A stretch of DNA of 64,000 bases, from assembly GCF_963676685.1 (NCBI RefSeq), contig NC_092356.1, positions 20,385,750-20,449,749 of the forward strand. Direction: 5' to 3'. Shown one piece after another: positions 56,801-64,000 of this stretch; within the stretch, counting starts at the first letter, position 1; each line of letters begins with the position of its first letter. This DNA comes from Mytilus edulis. Lineage: Eukaryota > Mollusca > Bivalvia > Mytilida > Mytilidae. A program made the translations under genes and the position numbers. The notes beneath the pieces are model-generated. The model did no database searches and was not told where the DNA came from. It saw only the letters and a list, made by a program, of their open reading frames with translations.

Positions 56801-59800
56801 CTTAACAAACCATTATGCTTTTATGTTCATAGTCCTTGAAATGAAGATTTACTTGTTTTGGAGGTGTCTGTTGTTATTCTGTAGTTTACATGTTTCTTTT
56901 TCTTCTTGCTTTGAAAGGTGTGCATACGCTTCGTATTATTACAAATTAAGACATCTGATAGGGTAACATAATTTGTATATATCGGAATACAAACTCTGAC
57001 ATGTTGATTTCACATAATACTTAATAATCTTCAACACGGATCAATAAACAATACAAAAATGTGAAAGTGACAGTAGAAATTATCAAATGAAGATATAAGT
57101 CATTTTTCATACATCGTACTGCCTACAGTGTATAGATTATATATTTTACTCCTAATATTTTGCGTTTTTAGAAGAAAAAAAAACTGTATCAAAATGTCTT
57201 ACATAATAATTGTGTTAGAACAACTAATACACATTTACTTACATGGATTTGGCGGTATAGTAGGCATGAGTGTAGTAGGTGCCACAGGTTGATGATCGTT
57301 ACATAAATTATTTTTACAACAATACGGAGTAAGGTCAAAAAAACTTGCTGATCGACGTCCAAAGCCACTTCCTATCTTGCTACAAGACTATTTAAACAAA
57401 CACGAGTTATTTATTGGTACAATGAAAGCTCAAGAAATACACTCAGAAACGGGTATTTTCTTATGATCATACAATACAATACAATACAATACAATTCAAT
57501 GCAATGCAATACAATACAATACAATACAATACAATACAATACAATACAATACAATACAATACAATACAATACAATACAATACAATACAATACAATACAAT
57601 ACAATACAATGCAATGCAATTTAATACAATACAATACAATACAATACAATACAATACAATACAATAATTTTATTGTCAATCAAGGACGTCCTAAGGGGGT
57701 AGTATAATTACAAACAAATTATTACAATGATTATTATTAATTCTTAATGATATATAATGGCAAACATACATATGTTGATTAGGTGAATAAAGTTTCATAC
57801 TTTACTGCTTTAATTTTGTTTTGTCATTTTATGATTTAATCGTATATTCTGTTTTTCACATAGCATCAGATTTGATTTTTTTTTCTAATTTCCTTCCCCT
57901 TATTTCATGTATTTTTCTGTGAAAGTGGATCTATGAAAAAACGGACATAAGTTCAATTAGCAGCATTCTTGTGATTAGATTTATTTTGATATTAATTATA
58001 CCCTTTGGGTAGTGCTCCACAACTAATGGAGGAACATACAAGAAACTGAACTGAACAATGTAATGCTGTTGAAGTAATTGACAGTGTATAAAAAAGATGT
58101 GTAATTACTTATCCTTATCAATTACGCACAAAATCAAAACAGAGTAAACACTGTCACTAGAATCGTACAAGCTATCGATTAATAATCGATAAATTTGACA
58201 ATAATCGTGACCATATCGGTTAAATCAGAACATAATGTATCACAGAGATATATGTAAGCAATCTCTTTTAAATCATTACATCGTTACAATTCATTGTGTG
58301 AAAACTTATTACAGAAATGAAATATCTCGAAAAGTATCGATAAATCAATTTCAAGTTTTAATTCCATCAAAATATGAAACGATTAATTGAAATGTATGTT
58401 AAATGGTTAAGACGTTAGTTGCTTGTACAAGAATACTAGAAAGGATTGATAAACTGAATTGTGAAAATAGTAAGAAAACAAAATTGCCTTTTATATATCA
58501 TAACACATCTTTTTTTCTATAGGGCGTATCACAGATGGATTTGCCCTAACAATACTGGTATTTCACCTATATGAGAAACGAAAATGTTTCTGAATGAACA
58601 CAGATATATAAGAGATACTGATAAGTAGTGATATACTAATTTCAAATCAAATCCAAACTTAACATTAAACGACCAAACAAGATGTCATTGTTTGAATGTA
58701 GAGACGTAATTTATTTGTTTTTGTTTAATTGAGATTATGATACGTAGATGACTGATGTACCCCTATTTGCCAATTTTACCTATTATGTCTGTTTTGTTCA
58801 CGCATCGGTGTCAATATAATGGAATTTGATGCGACTGTAATACATGTGAAAGGTTGAGCGCTATAAAACCAGATTTAATCCTCCATTTTCTACATAATAA
58901 AATGCCTGTACCAAGTTAGGAATATAAAAGTTGATGTCCATTCATTTGATGTGTTTTATTGTTTAATTTTGCTATTTGATAAGACTTTCCGTTTTGGATT
59001 TTCCTCGGAGTTCAGTATTTTTGTGATTTTACTTTTTGCTTATATGCACAAAAAAGAAAAGGTTAGAATGATAATTCGATGTACTTTTTATGATTATTCA
59101 ATCATGACTCATTAGAGAACATGACACTAATTTAAAATAACTTCTATAACATGTATAAGTTAAAAGAATTCAAGCAACTCACAATTAATGCTTTACAAAC
59201 TGCTATATTCCCCCAAAAATGTTTTTGTAAACATGGTAAATTTTAGGGTTCAAAATTCTTGCTACATTTTTGTCAAATTAAAAAACAATTCTAAATTTGA
59301 TGAAAATTAAACGAGACAAATCAAGTTGTTTGGTCCCTCTAAGTTTTCAATGAATTTATTATACCTGTTCCAAAATACATCCCATTTCAATTAAAGGCCA
59401 AAATATATGACCACCAGATAATGTCTTCTTAATGGCACAAACCTACAAATAGAAATTATCGACAACTTCATTTGTTCAATAAAAACTATAACATCCATCT
59501 AGTAGACAAGCTGTATTGATTTGTTGAAATTTGGCTAATAACTGCTTAACAGTACCATTAAAACGTTTAATCCTGCTGCAATTGTTTTTACATGTCATAT
59601 GTCAGGAATCTGATGTTCAGTAGTTATCGTTTGTTTATGCGGTTCATAAGTGTTTCTCGTTTTTCGTGTTTTATATAGATTAGACAGTTGTTTTTCCTGT
59701 TTGAATGGTTTTACACTAGTAATTTGTTGGGGCCCTTTATAGCTTGCGTTCGATGTGATCCAAGGTTCCGTTTGAAAACCGGATCTTACCCTATAATGAT

Positions 59801-61746
59801 GTACTTTTATAGATTGTGACTTAGATGGAGAATTGTCTCATTTGCATTCATACCACCTCTTCCTATATCTATTGACAGTATTTTAATGTATATAAAATTG
59901 ACAATGGAAATGGGGAATGTGACAAAGAGACAACAGCCCGACCAAAGAACAGAAAACAGCTGAATAGTTGGTTTCTTTTCTTTTTTCAATGTCTTTTGTC
60001 ATTTTGCATGTTTGTGTGTGTGCTGGTTCTCATGTCTTGTGTCGATTCAAGTTATCAAGCCTTTCGAAATAATATTAAAAAAACGCATAGCAAACAAATG
60101 ACATACAAAATAAGTATCCTATTAAGCAATAAGAACCGAAAAACAATCACATTTATTCATGAGAAGCACCCATCCCCTGTCCCTTACCAAACATTTTTTT
60201 TCATGATAATTTATAGACCTCAATGGGAATATGTAAGAAATAGCACCTCCTCTCAATTTTTTTTTCTTTATGGATTTGATTTCTGTCTAGGGATCCTGAA
60301 ACGTTATGTTTTAAACATTTGTTATATATATCAAAATTTGTTTTCTATTGTTATGACATTCCAATATGAAACTAACTTTTCTTTTTCTTTTTTGCTAATA
60401 ATTTGAGACCGTACCCCATGTGCATGTACCAACTTATGTTTGCGAATGATTTATTTTCGCGACTTTGATCACAAGCAGACAAATTACGCGAAAATAAATC
60501 GTCGAAAATATCTAAAATGTGGATATTTTCTTATTAAACTACATCAAGAAAATAAGAAAGTCGCGAAATTTGATAACCGCAAAGTGGACTAGAACGGGTT
60601 AAACGCGAAATAAAGTATCCGCGAAAATAAGATGATTTTCAGTATTTAGTTCAGGACGCGGTCTCTGACGAATCTCTATTATGTATGAAGGTATTAATTT
60701 TACACATTTCTCTGATTACAAAATGTTCAATAAAAACTTTTCTCTGGACATCAAGCAATTATTAATGATTTAATCAAACTGAAATATGCATATCTTCACG
60801 TTATGGAAACTGTCAATAAATCTATCAATTATTAAGGATTAGACAATAATACACACACCGACCAACTAACCCACCATAAATGAAGCACGTGATATTCAGA
60901 AAACTTTTCATCAAGCAATCAACAAGGACATATACATTGTTATATATATTAGACCATTGGTTGTTCTGTTTAAATGGGTTTACACTAGTATTTTTTTGGT
61001 GCCCGTTATAGCTTGCTGTTCGGTGTGAGCTAAGGATCCATGTTGAAGACCGTACCTTCAACTATAACGGTTTACTTTTATAAATTGTGACTTGGATGGA
61101 GATTTCTGTCATTGGCATTCATACCACATCCTTCTATATCTTTGTATTACATATAAAGGCTATATGGTTATGGTTCTATTCAACTGAAAAAATAGAGATA
61201 TGCTTACGTATCCAGACTGACATTGTGTAGTTTTCGTGCATAAGTCTTGAGTTGCAAGATGCCTTGAGCACTGGTAGCAGGTCACTGAGAAAGGAAATTG
61301 TTTACATTCCAACTTGATATTCAACACGATTTGAAAACTGACTTGTAATACGTAATAATAACCAAACTCGTGTGCTTGTAATACTTGTTTTCAAATACAA
61401 ATGTAGTATAACATGTATAAATCAAACAAATAAACTAGTCCACACAAAACTGCATATATAACCCCTCCCCATTTCAAAGCATTTACCATAAATCTACAAA
61501 TATTCATTAACTTTGTGAACTTGTTGAGACTCAACTGGCCATCAATACCGTAGTTAACAATCTCTATATATATATATATAATAGATGTTGGCCTCTTTAC
61601 GTACTTTTATGTCAATTCAACCTATCTATATCATCAATTTTTAAGTTGTTCTTTGGTCGTGTATATTTAGACATCGATTTTACTAATGAGTAAGAATAAC
61701 TTACGACTCTCTTGGCTAGCTGTGCCTGGGTTTCTTTTCGCTAAAG
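53602..61746 (-). CDS. Ly6/uPAR (LU) domain fused to a C-type lectin domain (N-terminus not found)
   Basis: Exons 61705-61746, 61208-61284, 59365-59442, 57243-57387, 56504-56583, 55441-55518 and 53602-53862 join in phase to 253 residues plus stop, preceded by one unknown base (phase 1). A 14-residue lead is followed by a complete three-finger LU domain with ten cysteines (LTCYQC at the start, GC in the middle, YCCKNNLCN at the end), a Pro/Thr linker and a C-type lectin fold (CPSGFQYVGGSCY...WSKAQ, CRSHGAHLADF, WIDAVY...WIW, C...LCE). The lectin lacks EPN/QPD and WND, so calcium-dependent sugar binding is unlikely. No membrane anchor follows, suggesting secretion, but the signal-peptide exon is missing. 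The fusion is read across matched phases, not from one ORF. Confidence 0.78.
54995..55423 (+). CDS. Unrecognised 142-codon ORF in a LU-lectin intron, opposite strand
   Basis: An open frame with mixed composition rather than repeat-like translation: MANSETAVTSS at the start, a short hydrophobic stretch (FYGYLIVWFL), then a Lys/Arg-rich C-terminal half (KRKHKFNKL, MTRRRFVINKYK). I do not recognise the family. Its first codons lie inside an imperfect inverted repeat (55002-55022 against 55069-55089). It could be a remnant of a mobile element, a retrocopied exon or chance; its only support is length and composition in AT-rich DNA. Confidence 0.3.
   Translation: MANSETAVTSSLLRYVHFNDSLAKQRHHCFGVWFYGYLIVWFLSKSAYKPIEHASFIEHLISWFICTQEIDENWYPAKNNESTLVKAFKLLQGYLNVIQKRKHKFNKLMNIAIHYMHMTRRRFVINKYKIEQLEKLIPWSSK
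55441..55518 (-). CDS. LU-lectin exon: C-type lectin middle
   Basis: After TGATTTAAG it reads DFCRSHGAHLADFTTKDQMG; 26 codons, phase 0. The donor was placed at AAAGCA|GTAAAA because that joins the last exon in frame; the motif is moderate. Confidence 0.72.
55965..56155 (+). repeat. Partial hammerhead repeat unit
   Basis: Only the 3' half of a subfamily 1 unit is present ('tgctcttcaactttgtact' through 'cctggtacctttgataacta'), in a LU-lectin intron and antisense to the gene. Confidence 0.7.
56073..56117 (+). ncRNA. Hammerhead ribozyme copy, damaged stems
   Basis: Core CUGAUGA, GAAA and GUC are kept, but stem II has a C-A mismatch and stem I has UAGCGU in place of UGGCGU. Activity doubtful. 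Confidence 0.55.
56504..56583 (-). CDS. LU-lectin exon: C-type lectin N-terminal part
   Basis: After AATATAG it reads CPSGFQYVGGSCYLVNLTTM, then TWSKAQ, the classic opening of a C-type lectin fold; ends GCACAG|GTAAAT in phase 0. Confidence 0.82.
57243..57387 (-). CDS. LU-lectin exon: LU domain end and linker
   Basis: After TTTAAATAG it reads SCSKIGSGF...YCCKNNLCN, then a Pro/Thr linker (PVAPTTLMPTIPPNP); ends CCAT|GTAAGT in phase 1. An alternative TAG acceptor eight bases in would break the frame. Confidence 0.8.
57471..57665. repeat. (ACAAT)n microsatellite, about 39 units
   Basis: A 195-bp pentanucleotide run with a few 'gcaat' and 'ttcaat' variants, in the intron between two LU exons. 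On the minus strand 'gacaataaaattattgt' leads into it, so it may be the tail of an old non-LTR element (weak inference). Pentapeptide-like ORFs over it are artefacts. Confidence 0.92.
59365..59442 (-). CDS. LU-lectin exon: LU domain middle
   Basis: After TATTTGTAG it reads VCAIKKTLSGGHIFW...MGCILEQ, phase 0 to phase 0, 26 codons. It supplies the central GC of LU domains. Donor CAG|GTATAA. Confidence 0.78.
59605..59975 (+). repeat. Dispersed repeat family A followed by family B fragment
   Basis: Family A at about 59605-59875 ('ttggggccctttatagcttg', 'ttgtctcatttgca'), then a family B fragment ('aatggggaatgtgacaaaga'). Both lie in a LU-lectin intron. Confidence 0.7.
60430..60650. repeat. Diverged copy of the palindromic MITE at 51124
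   Basis: Shares 'ttattttcgcgac', 'cgcgaaataaagtatccgcg' and 'aaaataag' with the 51124-51324 element in reverse orientation; the terminal repeats are eroded. Confidence 0.6.
60950..61140 (+). repeat. Dispersed repeat, family A, partial
   Basis: Contains 'tatagcttgctgttcggtgt', 'gttgaagaccgtaccttc' and 'tgtgacttggatggaga'. Lies about 70 bp downstream, on the gene strand, of the first LU exon. Confidence 0.7.
61208..61284 (-). CDS. LU-lectin exon: LU domain start
   Basis: After CCTTTCTCAG it reads TCYQCSRHLATQDLCTKTTQ, then CQSGY, ending GGATAC|GTAAGC in phase 0. The CxxC opening is the LU signature. Confidence 0.8.
61705..61746 (-). CDS. LU-lectin 42-bp microexon
   Basis: Bounded by TCTCATTATAG and GAGAGTC|GTAAGT; encodes LAKRNPGTASQES. 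Phase 1 in and out, completing Leu of LTCYQC at the next junction. It is short and supported only by splice sites and phase. Confidence 0.5.
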
Positions 61747-62301
61747 CTATAATGAGAAAAACAAGATTGTTTACACTTGGTTTCTCAGTACATAATAGAC
61801 AACCCAAACATCTTAATCAATAGAAACTAACAATGTCATGAAAAAAAGAAAACTAACGAAAGGACAAACACGTTTACAACGCAGTCCTTATACAAATTGA
61901 ACAAGAAATCTGACCGCAACTTAATAATAAAGGAATTCGAGTCTTTTTTTGTCTGCAATATTTCACAAGTTATTGTAGGGAAGTCGAATACAATTTAAAT
62001 CGTTCTATAACATTTTTAAAAATTAATAGATGTTAGACATTTGTTAAGAATTTGCAGGTTTTATGAGTGGTTCACAGTATATATATATATAACAGTATTT
62101 CAGTTATTCTAACAAAAAGTTGTATTTCAACAGACAATAAATGTTTACTCATTTTTCGGGTATACAATTGCACTATAACTTATATGTTATTAACAAATTC
62201 ATTTTATACGTTTATACCTGCCTCATGAATAAAACGAAAAAAAGTAAAAACTGAAGCTGTGTGAAATAGACAATTAGACAAATCTAAACATAAGACAAAA
62301 A

Positions 62302-62339
<38 letters not shown>

Positions 62340-62509
62340 ACATGTCTCTGTGCACGTTTACATTTTAAATGACAGTACAAATTTGGACAAGGCGCTATCA
62401 GTTTATTTTCGATCTATGAGTTTGACTGTTCCTCCGGTATCGTTCGCCCCTCTTTTAATTAACTTGCTGCTCTATGTAATAAAAAAATAAATGAATCAAT
62501 TAAACTATA
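61747..62509. other. Region upstream of the LU-lectin microexon
   Basis: The missing signal-peptide exon should be here or beyond the window. No ATG-plus-hydrophobic segment with a phase 1 donor was found. Contains a (TA)n run (about 62305-62335) and a family C fragment (62390-62460). Confidence 0.45.
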
Positions 62510-63767
62510 CACATGGAAAAAAGTATTGAAACACCTTTGATTTTTTAAAACTTGAAAAATCAGCCTCTTTTTTAAATGAAATATAATAAAATATGTGTAT
62601 AATATTATTGAAACATAGTTTATGATAACATTGGCATTGAAACGAACAAAAAATGTTTGAAAAAAAAAAAGATTTATATAACCACAATTTTAATAACAAA
62701 ATGATGTGTTATTTGTACAAAAAAATGCATTTTACAACTTTTACTGTAGTCGAACTTTGCAATGTCAGACATTTCAAAATTAATCTTCTGATGACTGTTC
62801 ACATCATGGTTGATCGTTATACGCCAAAGAATTAGTACTTTGTGCGCAGCCTCCATTCAAACGGATAACTGCATCTAAACGTCTTCTGATTGCTTCCATA
62901 AATCGACTAATTTGTTACTAAGGTAGCAGCAACCATTTCTGATGAAGGACATTGTTTATGTCATGATGTGTTTGAACTGGGGTGTCCTTTCGCGCACTTT
63001 CCGCCAAATAGTGTCCAAAATATGCTCGATATGGTTCAAATTCGGGCTACGATCGGGCCAAGGAAGATGAACCGAATTCCATTTGAACATTGGATCTTCC
63101 TCCACGATGCTAATTTCCAACTTTGGCGAGCTCTGCACTACATTGGATACAGAAAACTGTGTGTCTGTTCGTTAGCAAAGGTCTCCGAAATGGTCTTATC
63201 GCACGATAACCAGTAGCGATGAGTCGATCTCGAACAGTTCTTGTTAAAAGCTTCCTGGATGGCCACCACTCTCTTTTTAAGATTGTCTTGTATGCAATTG
63301 GTTTCCTTCTGACCAACCTTCATTATGCTTGATTTCTCGGAAGGTCTTAACAGCGTTTATTGCCTGATTTTTATTCTCAAAACGACTTATAGTGGAATGG
63401 TGATGACCAAAAATACGTTCAGTCGTTACAACAACACCCCTGCTTCTGTTATGCTGATAATATGCCATCTTGCTGCAGTTAAAAGTTGTCAAGGACCCAT
63501 TACAAGGTGTCAATCACATAACTTAAAAAACTTGGTTATTTTTTAGTGTTGAAAACAATGAGGATAAAAACAGCTGTTTTGCTGTTTACGGGTACAGTAG
63601 CTGCATGTGCAGATAAAAACTCATCGAGTCGATATTTATTGATTAAACTCAGGTGATACATAAATAATGTTTAATTACTTCTATTTTACCAAATTATATC
63701 ACAAAAAAATAAAGAGTGTTTTTTAAGTTCAATTTCAATTAGGTGTTGCAATACTTTTTTCCATGTG
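62510..63767 (-). mobile_element. Tc1-like transposon, decayed and internally deleted
   Basis: Inverted ends 'cacatggaaaaaagtattg' are flanked by TA (62508-62509 and 63768-63769). Total 1,258 bp. The minus strand carries transposase remnants in at least three frames. The ends match the MITE at 23540-24137. Confidence 0.85.
62870..63513 (-). pseudogene. Tc1-like transposase remnant
   Basis: Pieces in separate frames: a helix-turn-helix-like part (about 63280-63460, GHHHSTISRFENK), a middle part (63110-63316, WWPSRKLLTRTVRDRLIATG) and the DDE C-terminal motif (62956-63138, LPWPDRSPNLNHIEHILDTI). The whole is roughly 640 bp where an intact gene needs about 1 kb, so it has both frameshifts and a deletion. 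Not functional. Confidence 0.8.
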
Positions 63768-64000
63768 TATATTTAAGAGACATACATCAAATCAAACAGC
63801 ATTTAAAAAAAACCGTCTGGATTTATCTGAATCTGAAATGCTTACGGTTGCATAACTGTTAATATTGACAATGCAATTTTCCATAAATACTCCTTTTATG
63901 GCTAAAACTTTACCACTTTTACTATGAAGTTTTGAAAAAAATCTTATCCTAGAATTGAAAGTTCATATGCACCATAATTTTTTTTATAGGTCAAAATATA
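63768..64000. other. AT-rich end of window
   Basis: Nothing recognised. Confidence 0.5.

Noticed and set aside
57411-57707. ORFs of 67-70 codons on both strands
   Set aside because: They are translations of the (ACAAT)n tract.
62200-62235. Signal-peptide exon for the LU-lectin gene (GCAG|GTATAA)
   Set aside because: The phase fits, but no in-frame ATG precedes the hydrophobic codons before a stop.

Overview
The window is AT-rich, intron-rich, repeat-dense animal DNA. The gene families (SRCR/ZP receptor, Ly6/uPAR and C-type lectin domains, NHL proteins), a BEL/Pao element, hammerhead-bearing tandem repeats and several dispersed repeats I know from mussel sequence point to a bivalve mollusc, most likely a mytilid. 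Species is inference. No rRNA, tRNA or CRISPR array was seen.

Layout. 1-9.5 kb: a non-autonomous Helitron (912-9501) interrupted by a 7.5-kb BEL/Pao retrotransposon (1878-9377) whose two 715-bp LTRs look identical, with a 5-bp target duplication. 9.7-26.7 kb: two minus-strand paralogous NHL beta-propeller genes (9712-12208 and 22477-26716), both joined by a non-canonical GC-AG intron, separated by repeats, a LINE fragment and a hammerhead repeat dimer. 26.7-31.5 kb: intergenic dispersed repeats. 31.5-45.8 kb: one complete nine-exon minus-strand gene for a secretory-pathway SRCR-SRCR-ZP protein with a furin site and hydrophobic C-terminus; the exons join in phase to 777 codons plus stop. Its introns hold a foldback transposon with an 8-bp target duplication, a 50-bp minisatellite that copies the 5' splice site about 18 times, and a tandem array of hammerhead repeats. 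45.8-53.6 kb: intergenic, with an identical hammerhead dimer and MITEs. 53.6-61.7 kb: a second minus-strand gene, seven exons in phase, encoding a Ly6/uPAR three-finger domain fused to a C-type lectin domain; its signal-peptide exon was not found. 62.5-63.8 kb: a decayed Tc1-like transposon whose terminal repeats match a 598-bp MITE at 23.5 kb.

How parts relate. The SRCR-ZP and LU-lectin genes lie head-to-tail on one strand; both encode extracellular recognition modules and could form a small recognition locus (inference). The repeat fraction is dominated by structured elements: hammerhead units of about 350-380 bp in head-to-tail dimers or trimers, foldback and snapback elements, and older dispersed families. 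Exon calls rest on domain recognition, splice-site reading and phase closure done by eye; no database search was run.
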